From an uncultured Aquimarina sp. (GTDB lineage: Bacteria > Bacteroidota > Bacteroidia > Flavobacteriales > Flavobacteriaceae): a stretch of 64,000 nucleotides of DNA. The stretch lies in contig NZ_CANLOZ010000001.1 in NCBI RefSeq assembly GCF_947492965.1, forward strand, positions 682,001 through 746,000, given 5' to 3'. Positions within the stretch are counted from its first letter, which is position 1. Every line of letters begins with the position of its first letter. The position numbers and the translations under genes are program-made. Of the stretch, positions 8,156 through 17,751 are shown piece by piece. Under the pieces are notes generated by a model. The model saw only the letters and a list, made by a program, of their open reading frames with translations. It was not told where the DNA came from and ran no database searches.

Positions 8156-9103
8156 ATGTTTTCAAAAAGAAAAGATACTCCACAAATTGATCCTGTTCAA
8201 AAAGAATTATATGAGCATGCGCGTAAAAGAGTTGTTCAAAAGAAAAGACTGTTTCAACACTTTATTGTGTTCTTGGTTGGTTCATTATTTTTAGTGGTAT
8301 TGAATCTATTAATTGGATTTGGTAAAGAGTATACCTTTTTTGGAATTAACTGGTCCGTCGTAGCAGTTATTTGTTGGGCATTCTTATTTGTACTCCATTT
8401 TTGTAATGTTTGGTTGTTTCATAAGTTTATGGGAGCTGATTGGACGAGTAATCAAATGGAGCGCTTGATTGCGAAACAAAAAGCAGAAATTGAATTGATT
8501 CAAAAAGATGTGGATAAGATGTATCCTAAAGATGAACTGTTGAAAAAGAAAGATGATTTTATTAAACAAGGACAACAAGTTACCATAACCAAAACTATTA
8601 GTGAAGAAAAACCTAGTCAAAATATAACTATGATTGCAGCTGCGGGAGAAAATGATGCGCTGGGTAAGGATAATGACTTGGTTTGGCATTTGCCAAATGA
8701 TTTTAAACGTTTTAAACAGTTGACAACAGGGCACCACATTATCATGGGAAGAAAAACGTTTGAATCGTTTCCGAAATTACTACCAAATCGTGTTCATATA
8801 GTAATTACAAGAAACCCTGAATATAAGCCAGAAGGTGTTATTGTTGTACATTCTATGGAGGAGGCATTAAAGGTTTCAAAAGATGATCCACAGCCATTTA
8901 TCATTGGTGGTGGAGAAATTTATAAGATAGGATTAGATTATGCGGATAGTATTGAGCTTACACGAGTTCATGGCAAATTTGAAGCTGATGCTTTCTTTCC
9001 TGAAATAGATCCTGAAATATGGGTTCTAGAAAATAAGGAGCTTCATGGAGCAGATGATCGTCATGAATATGGGTTTACTTACTTAACGTATAAAAAGAAG
9101 TAA
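8156..9103 (+). CDS. folA: 2TM domain fused to dihydrofolate reductase
   Basis: 315 residues with two parts. Residues 1-125 form a 2TM domain: a basic helix, membrane segments at about 33-53 and 63-84, then an amphipathic helix (MGADWTSNQMERLIAKQKAE). Residues about 157-315 are a complete DHFR: ITMIAAAGENDALGKDNDLV, WHLPNDFKRFKQLTTGHHII, MGRKTFESFP and FIIGGGEIYKIGLDYAD. It reduces dihydrofolate to tetrahydrofolate. The standard bacterial DHFR is about 160 residues and soluble; here the catalytic part would be tethered to the cytoplasmic face of the inner membrane. The reading frame is continuous through the junction. Confidence 0.93.
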   Translation: MFSKRKDTPQIDPVQKELYEHARKRVVQKKRLFQHFIVFLVGSLFLVVLNLLIGFGKEYTFFGINWSVVAVICWAFLFVLHFCNVWLFHKFMGADWTSNQMERLIAKQKAEIELIQKDVDKMYPKDELLKKKDDFIKQGQQVTITKTISEEKPSQNITMIAAAGENDALGKDNDLVWHLPNDFKRFKQLTTGHHIIMGRKTFESFPKLLPNRVHIVITRNPEYKPEGVIVVHSMEEALKVSKDDPQPFIIGGGEIYKIGLDYADSIELTRVHGKFEADAFFPEIDPEIWVLENKELHGADDRHEYGFTYLTYKKK

Positions 9104-9110
9104 ACTTAAC

Positions 9111-9962
9111 TTGTTTTCCAATCATTTCATACGGTATATTGAAGATTTGCTAGATGAAGAGGTAAAACAGAAAAAGTCACTTGCTGGAGGTGATATTAAT
9201 CAAGTATTTTTCTTAGAAACAGGTACTAGAAAACTGGTACTTAAACTTAACAGTCTATCTGATTTTCCAAAGATGTTTGAAGCGGAGACAAATGGACTGC
9301 AAGAATTGGAAAAAGCAGATATTTTTAGAATTCCTAATGTAATACAACATGGACATTATGAGGATACTGCATTTTTGTTACTAGAGTATATTCAAAGTGC
9401 AAAACCAGTTAAAAATTTCTGGATGAATTTTGGTGAGCAGTTAGCGCTGCTGCATCAAAAGAGTAGACCTTTTTTTGGTTTTGAAAGTGATAATTATATC
9501 GGAAGTCTTCCGCAATACAATGCTAATTGTGATTCTGCGGTAGAATTTTATATTACTCAACGATTACATCCACAATTTAGCTTAGCATCCCAAAATGGAT
9601 TTTCTTTTCAGAATTTAGATGCTTTCTATAACAGAATTGAAAAAGAGATTCCAAAAGAGGGTTCAAGTCTGATACATGGAGATTTGTGGAATGGGAATTA
9701 TATAGTAGATTCTGATGGAAATCCATGTTTGATTGATCCTGCAGTTTCGTATGCGCCTAGAGAAATGGATATTGCCATGATGCATCTGTTTGGTGGTTTT
9801 GATTCACAATTGTTTCAAACTTATGAAGACATTTTTCCACTTCAGCCAAACTGGAAAAATAGAATGCCTCTTTGGCAATTATACTATTTGTTGGTATACC
9901 TTAATATCTTTGGAGTATCCTACTATTCTCAGGTAGAAAAAATAATTAAGAAATTTTCCTAG
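9111..9962 (+). CDS. Fructosamine kinase family protein
   Basis: 283 residues of the FN3K/aminoglycoside phosphotransferase fold. The nucleotide loop AGGDINQVFFLETGTRKLVLK is near the N-terminus. The catalytic and metal motifs SSLIHGDLWNGNYIVDSDG and CLIDPAVSYAPREMDIAMMH are intact. The family phosphorylates ketoamines (glycated amines) so that they fall apart, repairing glycated proteins. No ATG lies upstream of the nucleotide loop; TTG at 9111, 7 bp after the DHFR stop, fits the family length and is taken as the start. It is co-transcribed with the DHFR fusion. Confidence 0.85.
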   Translation: MFSNHFIRYIEDLLDEEVKQKKSLAGGDINQVFFLETGTRKLVLKLNSLSDFPKMFEAETNGLQELEKADIFRIPNVIQHGHYEDTAFLLLEYIQSAKPVKNFWMNFGEQLALLHQKSRPFFGFESDNYIGSLPQYNANCDSAVEFYITQRLHPQFSLASQNGFSFQNLDAFYNRIEKEIPKEGSSLIHGDLWNGNYIVDSDGNPCLIDPAVSYAPREMDIAMMHLFGGFDSQLFQTYEDIFPLQPNWKNRMPLWQLYYLLVYLNIFGVSYYSQVEKIIKKFS

Positions 9963-10119
9963 CAACATTCTGATAGTCAAAATTCTAATAACTTCATGAA
10001 TACCTCTACAAATTAAAAGAGGTCAATTATTGATTGATAATGGTCATTCATCAAATTAGGTACTTTATTCTCTTCTAATACCTTTTATTTTCGGAGTCTA
10101 ACACAAATCAATCTTAATT

Positions 10120-12426
10120 ATGAAAAAATTATACCTGCTGCTTGTCGTAATTATACTTTTTGTTACTGATCAAATGATGGCTCAGACAATTGTAGAAAGA
10201 CACGGGCAACTAAAAGTCGAAGGAGGAAAAATAAAAGATAAATGTAACAGAAATACCCAATTAAAAGGGATGAGTTATTTCTGGCATCAATGGGAAGGGA
10301 GTGAGTATTGGAATGGTAATATAGTAAAATGGTTAAGAGATGATTGGAAAGTAGAAATCGTACGAGCTGCCATGGGTGTTCGCGGTAGTGGAGGTGATTA
10401 TATAGATGATCCTATCGGTTCAGTAAATAAAGTAAGAGCTGTAGTTGATGCGGCAATAGAACATGGTATTTATGTTATCATAGATTTTCATGCTCATCCC
10501 AATTATAAAAATCAAGCGAAAACTTTTTTTAGACAAATGTCTCAGGAGTATGGAGCGTATCCAAATATCATATATGAGATATGGAATGAACCAATAGGTG
10601 ATTATGGCAATTCTGTAGGGACATGGAATGAAATAAAAAGTTATGCTAGAGAAGTGATAGCAGAGATTAGAGCAAATGATCCTAATAATATAATTGTAGT
10701 AGGAACCCCTTTTTATTCGCAAAGAGTAGATACTGCTGCAGACAATCCATTAACAACTGATATCAACAACAACCCAGTAAAAAATATTGCCTATACGATT
10801 CATGCATATGCAGGAGCACATAGGCAATCGTTGCGAGATAAAGGTGATTATGCAATGAGTAAAGGGTTAGCTCTTTTTATGACTGAATGTGGAAGAGTCG
10901 GAACAAATTATGGTCCTAATAACAATTTGGATGCCGCAGAATGGAATCGCTGGGAACAATGGATGGATGATAACGATATTAGTTATTGCAAATGGTCTTT
11001 GAGTAATAAAAACGAAGTTAGTTCATCTCTAAGAACCTCTGCTAGTCCAAATGGAAATTGGAATTATAATAATGATTTAACAGCTGAAGGAAGATGGAAT
11101 AGAGATCATTTTAGACAGATAAATACGCCACCAACATCATGCGATGATACAGGAGGGACTCAAGAAGATAAAATAAAAGCTCTAGTAGCACCAGATGAAG
11201 TGCAGAGAGGAAGTGAAGTAGTAATAGAAGTTGATTATTCTTCAAGCACAGAAAGGGATATTGTAGTGCTTTTTCAACAAAATACAAGTCCATGGACTGT
11301 TTATGGAAGTAAAAAAATAAAAGTAAATAAAGGTACTGCTAAAATTCAGATATCTGTGCCTATTGATAACAATACTCCAATTGCTAATGACCAATATCAG
11401 TTTCAGTCTTATATAACAACAGTAGGAGGTAATTGGTCTAGTAGACTTGATAACTTGAATAAACCAAATATTGATTGTATTCCACAAGGAAATCAAGGAG
11501 AACAAATAACCATTCGGGCAAAAGGAAGTTGTGGTTCTGAAACCATGATTTTGGAAGTTAATGGGGTAAATGTAAAAACATGGGCTAATATTGGAACAAC
11601 TGCCCAAGATTATCAATATAACGATTATTCTGGAGGAACAGTAAAAGTTAAGTTTACCAATGATGGTCTAAGCAATGGATGTGATAAAAATATTTTTGTT
11701 GATTATGTGCTATTACAAGGTGTCACTTATCAAACGGAAGATTATGCTAGTAGAACAGGATGTGGAGATCAACAATGGCTCTGGTGCAATGGTAACTTTG
11801 ATTTTGGAACATTTAGTAATGGTACAGATGAACAGCAAAATGGAATTATTGAAGTAGGAGCAAAAGGAAACTGCGGTGGCGAAAAAATACAATTGTTATT
11901 AGATGGTAAAAAGGTGTCAGAATGGTCGCTTACCACAAATATATCAGTATATACCTTTCAAGGATATTCTAATAATGAAAATATTAAAATAGCTTTTGTA
12001 AATGATGGAAATTCAAATAGTTGTGACAAAAACGCATATGTAGATTGGATCAAAGTATGTGAAAATAGATACCAAACCGAGAGCATTGCTACTAGAACTG
12101 GTTGTGGAAATTCTGAATGGCTTTTCTGTAATGGTAATTTCGACTATGGTAGTCCTAATTGTGATAATAAAACTCCTGAACTAACTAACGAAAATACGAT
12201 TGTAGTGTATCCGAATCCAGTTACTAATGGCCAAGTGACAATCAACGCTGTTGGAGAGTATAATGTTACAATTTATAATATGGTAGGCAAAAAAGTCTAT
12301 GAGAAGAATACATCCACTGATACTTTAGTTGTTTCAACAGATCACCTCACAAACGGTTTATATATTCTTAAGTTTTACAATTATAAAACCAAGAAAGAAC
12401 ATTCTCAAAAGTTAATAATAAAGTAA
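10120..12426 (+). CDS. Secreted GH5 cellulase with two CBM60-like modules and a T9SS type A tail
   Basis: 768 residues. A signal peptide is followed by a GH5 (subfamily 2-like) catalytic domain at about 25-335. The acid/base is Glu157 in IIYEIWNEP, the nucleophile is Glu256 in LFMTECGRVG, and the His of IIDFHAHPNYK is conserved. Then come an Ig-like module (about 353-452), two CBM60-like modules (about 455-555 and 560-665, each ending with a YQTE...TRTGCG...WLxCNGNFD signature), and a type A sorting domain (VVYPNPVTNGQVTI to the end) for export by the type IX system. It is expected to cut cellulose or mixed beta-glucan outside the cell. The next gene, 16 bp on, carries the same accessory modules. 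Confidence 0.92.
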   Translation: MKKLYLLLVVIILFVTDQMMAQTIVERHGQLKVEGGKIKDKCNRNTQLKGMSYFWHQWEGSEYWNGNIVKWLRDDWKVEIVRAAMGVRGSGGDYIDDPIGSVNKVRAVVDAAIEHGIYVIIDFHAHPNYKNQAKTFFRQMSQEYGAYPNIIYEIWNEPIGDYGNSVGTWNEIKSYAREVIAEIRANDPNNIIVVGTPFYSQRVDTAADNPLTTDINNNPVKNIAYTIHAYAGAHRQSLRDKGDYAMSKGLALFMTECGRVGTNYGPNNNLDAAEWNRWEQWMDDNDISYCKWSLSNKNEVSSSLRTSASPNGNWNYNNDLTAEGRWNRDHFRQINTPPTSCDDTGGTQEDKIKALVAPDEVQRGSEVVIEVDYSSSTERDIVVLFQQNTSPWTVYGSKKIKVNKGTAKIQISVPIDNNTPIANDQYQFQSYITTVGGNWSSRLDNLNKPNIDCIPQGNQGEQITIRAKGSCGSETMILEVNGVNVKTWANIGTTAQDYQYNDYSGGTVKVKFTNDGLSNGCDKNIFVDYVLLQGVTYQTEDYASRTGCGDQQWLWCNGNFDFGTFSNGTDEQQNGIIEVGAKGNCGGEKIQLLLDGKKVSEWSLTTNISVYTFQGYSNNENIKIAFVNDGNSNSCDKNAYVDWIKVCENRYQTESIATRTGCGNSEWLFCNGNFDYGSPNCDNKTPELTNENTIVVYPNPVTNGQVTINAVGEYNVTIYNMVGKKVYEKNTSTDTLVVSTDHLTNGLYILKFYNYKTKKEHSQKLIIK

Positions 12427-12442
12427 AGCTATTCTTATAGAT

Positions 12443-14821
12443 ATGAATTACATACAAATTAAAAAAGCACCAATTTCAGTTTTGTTTTACGTACTATTTG
12501 TTTTCTCTGCACTAGCGCAAAATACGTATTATGTAAGTTCGCAAAATGGAGATGATACAAATACTGGTTTTTCTGAAGGTCAAGCTTTTAAAACAATTCA
12601 AAAAGCCGTTTATCAAGTTGGTCCTGGTGATGTAGTAAAAATTTTATCAGGTATTTACACTGGAGCTAATAGTAGTCTTTGGAGTGAGATTTTTATGTCT
12701 ATTTCAGGAACCGAAACTAATTATATCACTTTTACTGGTGTGACAGATGATCAAGGAGAACTTCCTAAAATAAAATCTGCTTCTGTAAAAGGAATAGATC
12801 TTCTTAGTTCATCTTATATAATTATAGAAAATCTTGAATTCTTGCCATCTGATGATGATGTTAAAGGGATGATAGATAATCCTTCATTTGGGATAGAGCT
12901 GTGGAGAGCAAGAAGAGCTATTGGTATTGACAATAGTTCTCATCATATTATTGTTCGGAATAATTATGTACATGATTTTCCAGGAAATGGAATTGCTATT
13001 GGAGGTTCTGATGTGGTGTTGATCGAAGGTAATTTAGTAGAACACTGCGCATATCAAAGTCATAACGGAAATAGTGGGATTTCTTCGTATCAACCCTCTA
13101 ATTTAAATGTAAACGGCTTTCCTGAATATCCAAATCATCGAATCATTTATAAAAACAATATATCCAGATATAATGTAAATCTTAGAGGTTTTCTAGGAGG
13201 CGGAAATAGATTAACAGATGGGAATGGAATTATTGTAGATGACCACATCCAAGATCAAAAAGAAAATGGAACACCTTACAACGGCAGAACACTTTTAATT
13301 GGTAATGTATGTTATGGTAATGGAGGTCGAGGAATAAATGTGTTTTCCAGTAATAATGTAGATGTTTATAATAATACATTATATGATAATGCTCAAACCA
13401 CACGTTTTTCTAACCCAGCATATCCAATTGCTATGGGTGATTCTCAATTGGTAATAGGACGAGTAAAAAACGCCAATGTAAAAAATAATATTCTTTATAA
13501 TTCAAATGAATCGACTACCACGATACAGACATATGAAGATGAAAATATAAGTTATGACCAAAACATACATTGGAATAAGAATGGGAATCCGCAACCTATT
13601 AGTTCTAATGATATTATTGTTGATCCAAAATTTAATAGCATTCAACCACTAAGTCGCGCACAAACCGAATTATTAGCGACAACTTTGAATCCTTTTAATC
13701 CAAATGCTCCTTCAGCAAAATTGTATAATCCAACAAAAAATAATGGATTTCCTATTCATGATTTTAGTTTACAATCAAGTAGTGTCGCAATTGATGCGGG
13801 AGTTGAAGTTGGTTTCGGAGATGTTATCGGATCTGCTATTGATATTGGAGCAATTGAATTTGATGGATCTTTAAATCAATTCGATGATAAAATTGTAAGG
13901 ACAACAGTTCCTGAAGAAGTTAGTCCGACTGAAGAAGTAGTGATTTCTATATCTTACGAAGCAAATGCGAGTAGGGATATTTCGGTAGTGTTTCAACTTG
14001 ATGATAATCCGTATACCGTATACAAGACTAGTAGAGTTAGGGTTTCTAGAGGAAAAGGAACCATTAATGTGCCAGTTTCTATACCAGCAGAAACTCCAAT
14101 CGCTGAAGATCAATATCAATTTCAAGTTTATATAACACCTGTTGGAGGAAATTGGAATAATAGATTACATAACTTAAATCGAAATAATATTGATTGCGTT
14201 CCAAATAGTTCTGGTGAAACTTCTTATCCCCTAGAAATTGGAGCGAAAGGGAATTGTTCTGGTGAACTGATAGAAGTTTTGTTAGACGACAAGCCAGTAA
14301 CACAATTTACACTTACCAATAACATTGAGATTTATAGATATGATAATTATAAAGCAGGACAGAATATAAAGATTGCTTTTGTCAACGATGATAACAGGAA
14401 TTGTGATCTAAATGTGTATATCGACTGGATTAAAGTATGTGATATTTGGTACCAAACAGAAGATACTGCAACAAGAACAGGTTGTGGATCTTCCGAATGG
14501 TTGTATTGTAATGGTAATTTCGATTTTGGCGAATTCTTCTGTAACCAAGATCGTGTTAATGATTCCTCCATTGAAGAAACTATTTCTCTATATCCTAATC
14601 CGATAAAGGATTCATTTGTTGTAGAGTATTTGGGCAAAGAACCTTTTTCAATGAAAATAATAAACTTAGAAGGGAAAGTGGTTAAAGAATTGAATCCTCA
14701 ACAGATTGGTACTTCAGTTAAAGAAATTAATATTAGTGATATTCCAAATGGTATTTACTTAGCGAAGCTTTTTTTCGAAGGAAATAAAAAACAGGAAACT
14801 ATAAAAATAGTAAAGGAATAA
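12443..14821 (+). CDS. Secreted right-handed beta-helix protein (polysaccharide lyase-like) with CBM60-like module and T9SS type A tail
   Basis: 792 residues. After the signal peptide, residues about 28-480 form a right-handed parallel beta-helix. It opens with NTYYVSSQNGDDTNTGFSEG then AFKTIQKAV, as in PL9 and DUF1565 proteins, and has repeated NN-V-NN turns such as IIVRNNYVHDFPGNGIAIGG. An Ig-like module (about 495-590), one CBM60-like module (about 598-690) and a type A sorting domain (SLYPNPIKDSFVV onward) follow. These three are close relatives of the modules in the GH5 protein upstream. No catalytic residues can be assigned by eye, so lyase activity is an inference from fold and context. 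Confidence 0.8.
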   Translation: MNYIQIKKAPISVLFYVLFVFSALAQNTYYVSSQNGDDTNTGFSEGQAFKTIQKAVYQVGPGDVVKILSGIYTGANSSLWSEIFMSISGTETNYITFTGVTDDQGELPKIKSASVKGIDLLSSSYIIIENLEFLPSDDDVKGMIDNPSFGIELWRARRAIGIDNSSHHIIVRNNYVHDFPGNGIAIGGSDVVLIEGNLVEHCAYQSHNGNSGISSYQPSNLNVNGFPEYPNHRIIYKNNISRYNVNLRGFLGGGNRLTDGNGIIVDDHIQDQKENGTPYNGRTLLIGNVCYGNGGRGINVFSSNNVDVYNNTLYDNAQTTRFSNPAYPIAMGDSQLVIGRVKNANVKNNILYNSNESTTTIQTYEDENISYDQNIHWNKNGNPQPISSNDIIVDPKFNSIQPLSRAQTELLATTLNPFNPNAPSAKLYNPTKNNGFPIHDFSLQSSSVAIDAGVEVGFGDVIGSAIDIGAIEFDGSLNQFDDKIVRTTVPEEVSPTEEVVISISYEANASRDISVVFQLDDNPYTVYKTSRVRVSRGKGTINVPVSIPAETPIAEDQYQFQVYITPVGGNWNNRLHNLNRNNIDCVPNSSGETSYPLEIGAKGNCSGELIEVLLDDKPVTQFTLTNNIEIYRYDNYKAGQNIKIAFVNDDNRNCDLNVYIDWIKVCDIWYQTEDTATRTGCGSSEWLYCNGNFDFGEFFCNQDRVNDSSIEETISLYPNPIKDSFVVEYLGKEPFSMKIINLEGKVVKELNPQQIGTSVKEINISDIPNGIYLAKLFFEGNKKQETIKIVKE

Positions 14822-14863
14822 AGAGTAACTCGGTAATATATTTGGTTGTAATTGAGTTTTTTA

Positions 14864-14890
14864 TGCAGGTGTTTGTTATAAACACCTGCA
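14864..14890 (+). terminator. Hairpin ending the GH5/beta-helix transcript
   Basis: A perfect 11-bp stem, TGCAGGTGTTT (14864-14874) and AAACACCTGCA (14880-14890), has a 5-base loop and is followed by the T-rich TTGTTGTT. The T tract is interrupted, so termination may be partial, but it is placed as expected between the polysaccharide genes and the sensor kinase. Confidence 0.6.
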
Positions 14891-14955
14891 TTGTTGTTAA
14901 ATAATACTATTTTCAAGAATTAAAACTTAAAACAGTAAAAAGAAGATAAAATCCA

Positions 14956-16935
14956 GTGAAGAAGTTTCATAAATGCATACAATATTTGGTTTTCTTATTT
15001 CCTGTAGTATTGATGTCACAGGTTGTGGAAAAACAGAAATTAAATATCTTAGATAGTTTGTTAACTATTTATAATGTGTGTAATGATATTGAAAAAGCAA
15101 AAGCTTCGTATCAATTAAGTTTACATTATAAAGATGTGGATATGGATACTTCATTGCAGTATGCTGATACTGCCAAGAAGTTAGCATTGGAATACAAAGA
15201 TTATGGCCTGTATGCTCGTAGTTTAAAAAGATTAGGTGTGATATACATGTATTCTGAAGATAATGATTTAGCCTATAATTACTTTAATAGAGCAACACGG
15301 ATTGCAAATGATGAGAAAGATTACTTTTTAATAGCAGATATTCAATCTGATCTGGGCTTGTTTTATCAGCGAAAAAGTGAATATAAAGAATCCTTAAATA
15401 ATTTGATGGAAGCTTATTATTTCTTTAAGAATGAAAAGTCTTCAGTCGAGAAACACAAATCTTTAAATAGACTTGGAATTTTATATGCGAAATTAAATCA
15501 AAAAGAGCGATCTGTAGATGTTTTTTCGGAAGCACTAGATGTAGCGATTGATTTAGGAGAAAAGGATAGAGAAATTACGAGTTACATAAATTTAGCAGTA
15601 ATTCAAACTCAAATAGAAAATTTTGAGAATGCTATTGTACTATATAAAAAGATACTTGAGAAAAATCCTGAGAATAATCTAACATATCAGAATCAAAAAA
15701 GAACTTGCTACAATAATCTAGCGTTTAATTATTATAAAATAAAAGAATATGACTCTAGCCTTGTGTACGCAAAAAAATCTTTGGCGATAAAACCAGATAA
15801 GTTGTTTGATAGTAGAGTAGGGCAAACCTATCGTACTCTGGGAAATGTCTATTTGGAAAAAGGAGATTACAAAAAAGCTGAGCCGTATTTATATAAAGCC
15901 CTTTCGATAGCTAAGAAATACGAAATAAAAACTGCGATTATAGATGTTTATAAAGATTTATGTAGGTATCATAAACAAATAGAAAATTACAAAGAAGCAC
16001 TTAGTTATTATGAAAAATTTACTTCGATGGAGTCTAATCTATTGAATGAGAATTTTTCAGAGCAGATATCGCAAATTGAGTCTTCTAAAGTGATCGAGCA
16101 AAAAGATGTAGCATACGCTTCTTTGTCCAAAGAAAAAGCTGATGATAAAAAAGAATTCGAGTCTAACATAGAAAGAATTATTTGGGTAGTGAGTATTTTT
16201 CTGGTTGCAATTACTGGGATCATTATATTATATGTATACCGAAACAGAGTGTACATAGCCGAGAAGCAAAGACAAATTTCAACAATGAAATTATTTGCTT
16301 TGCGATCACAAATGAACCCTCATTTTATATTCAACACGATAAACGGAGTACAAAATTCGATACTAAAATCAGATAAATTTTATGCGTATAATCATTTAAG
16401 TAAATTTTCTCAATCTATAAGGTTAATTTTGGATAATTCTAATCACTCCTTTATTAGATTACAGAATGAATTGGATTTAATTAAAGTATATGTAGATTTA
16501 GAAAAAATAAGATTCAGAGATAAGTTGGATTTCGTAATAAAAGTCGATAGCTATATTGAAGAACAAAACCCATATATTCCTGCAATGATTTTGCAACCGA
16601 TCATTGAAAATTCCATAATTCATGGAATTAGTAATAAACCAGATGGAGGTTTAGTTTCTTTGGAAATAATACCGTTTAAAAACAACCTTAAAATAATTAT
16701 AGAGGATGATGGTATTGGTCGAAGAGAAGCACAAAAAATCAAAATGTCAAAACCAAAGGGGTTTTTGGGGATCACATCCATCAATACAAAACAACGTATA
16801 GAAATTTTAGAAAAATCAGGTTATAAAGAAGCGAAGTATTATTTTGAAGATCTTTATGATGAAAATCGACAAGTGAAAGGAACGAGAAGTATCCTAATTC
16901 TACCATTAAAAAATACATATGACAAAGGTAATTAA
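14956..16935 (+). CDS. TPR-containing LytS-type sensor histidine kinase
   Basis: 659 residues. Signal peptide (to VVLMSQ), then a periplasmic array of TPR repeats (about 40-370, e.g. YNYFNRATRIANDEKDYFLI, AEPYLYKALSIAKKYEI), a short coiled coil, one membrane segment (about 405-425) and a His_kinase (PF06580) domain. The phospho-acceptor is His456 in LRSQMNPHFIFNTINGVQ. The ATP-binding part shows LQPIIENSIIHGISN and IIEDDGIGRREA. The start is GTG at 14956, chosen because it gives a proper signal peptide. It overlaps the regulator gene by 17 bp. It follows the secreted polysaccharide genes and may control them, but the intervening hairpin leaves that open. Confidence 0.9.
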   Translation: MKKFHKCIQYLVFLFPVVLMSQVVEKQKLNILDSLLTIYNVCNDIEKAKASYQLSLHYKDVDMDTSLQYADTAKKLALEYKDYGLYARSLKRLGVIYMYSEDNDLAYNYFNRATRIANDEKDYFLIADIQSDLGLFYQRKSEYKESLNNLMEAYYFFKNEKSSVEKHKSLNRLGILYAKLNQKERSVDVFSEALDVAIDLGEKDREITSYINLAVIQTQIENFENAIVLYKKILEKNPENNLTYQNQKRTCYNNLAFNYYKIKEYDSSLVYAKKSLAIKPDKLFDSRVGQTYRTLGNVYLEKGDYKKAEPYLYKALSIAKKYEIKTAIIDVYKDLCRYHKQIENYKEALSYYEKFTSMESNLLNENFSEQISQIESSKVIEQKDVAYASLSKEKADDKKEFESNIERIIWVVSIFLVAITGIIILYVYRNRVYIAEKQRQISTMKLFALRSQMNPHFIFNTINGVQNSILKSDKFYAYNHLSKFSQSIRLILDNSNHSFIRLQNELDLIKVYVDLEKIRFRDKLDFVIKVDSYIEEQNPYIPAMILQPIIENSIIHGISNKPDGGLVSLEIIPFKNNLKIIIEDDGIGRREAQKIKMSKPKGFLGITSINTKQRIEILEKSGYKEAKYYFEDLYDENRQVKGTRSILILPLKNTYDKGN

Positions 16936-17674
16936 TGCAATCATTGTTGATGATGAATTAAATGGAGTTGAAAACTTACATTCACTGATTGTAACTTTTT
17001 ATCCTCAAATTCAAGTAGTAGGTACTGCTCAGACATTTGATGAAACTAATACACTGTTAGAGTCTCATACAGTAGATGTAGCTTTTTTAGATATTCAGAT
17101 TGGAACCAGAAGTATTTTTGAGCTTTTGGAGAAGTTTGAGAAGATAGATTTTGAGATCATCTTTATGTCTGCACATAATCATGCCTTAGAAGCATTTAAG
17201 TTTATGGCATTGGATTATCTATTAAAGCCTATTGATATCGATGATTTTAAAAAAGCAATTAATCGACTTTTAGAAGGTTTAGAGAGAAGGTATTTTGCGA
17301 ATAATGCAAAAGAATTAATCCAACAGCTAAAATTAGAAAAGGATAAGTTTAATAAAATATCAATACCAACTTTTAATGGTTATGAAATCGTTTCTATAGG
17401 TGCTATTTTATATTGTTTAGCGGATGGTAGTTATACCAAATTAACTCTTGAGGGGAATAAACAAATTATCGCTTCTCAGAACTTAAAGTATTATGAGTAT
17501 TTGTTGGAGAATTTTGGTTTTTTAAGAATTCATAATTCTAGCTTGATTAATAAAGATCATATTACCAGAATTAGTAAATCTGATGGAGGATATGTAGTGA
17601 TGGATGATGGCAAAAAATTGTCTATTTCTAAAACCAGAAAAATAGACTTTTTTAAGAGCTTTAAAATCAAATGA
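16919..17674 (+). CDS. LytTR-family response regulator
   Basis: 251 residues. The receiver domain (about 5-120) has the acidic pair IIVDDE and phospho-acceptor Asp58 in VAFLDIQIG, followed by IIFMSAHNHALEAFK and DYLLKPID. The LytTR DNA-binding domain (about 148-248) shows ILYCLADGSYTKLTLEG and FLRIHNSSLINKDHITRI. The start lies inside the kinase gene, so the pair is translationally coupled. Targets cannot be read from the window. Confidence 0.92.
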   Translation: MTKVINAIIVDDELNGVENLHSLIVTFYPQIQVVGTAQTFDETNTLLESHTVDVAFLDIQIGTRSIFELLEKFEKIDFEIIFMSAHNHALEAFKFMALDYLLKPIDIDDFKKAINRLLEGLERRYFANNAKELIQQLKLEKDKFNKISIPTFNGYEIVSIGAILYCLADGSYTKLTLEGNKQIIASQNLKYYEYLLENFGFLRIHNSSLINKDHITRISKSDGGYVVMDDGKKLSISKTRKIDFFKSFKIK

Positions 17675-17751
17675 AGGATATAATTTTTTTTCAAAAGAGG
17701 ATTACAATTTGCATTTACTTACTTTTGTCAAAATTTTAAAATACACAATAC

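Noticed and set aside
2711..9103. thyA and DHFR as one operon
   Set aside because: They are 4.6 kb apart, separated by an ergothioneine transcript with its own terminators and two minus-strand genes.
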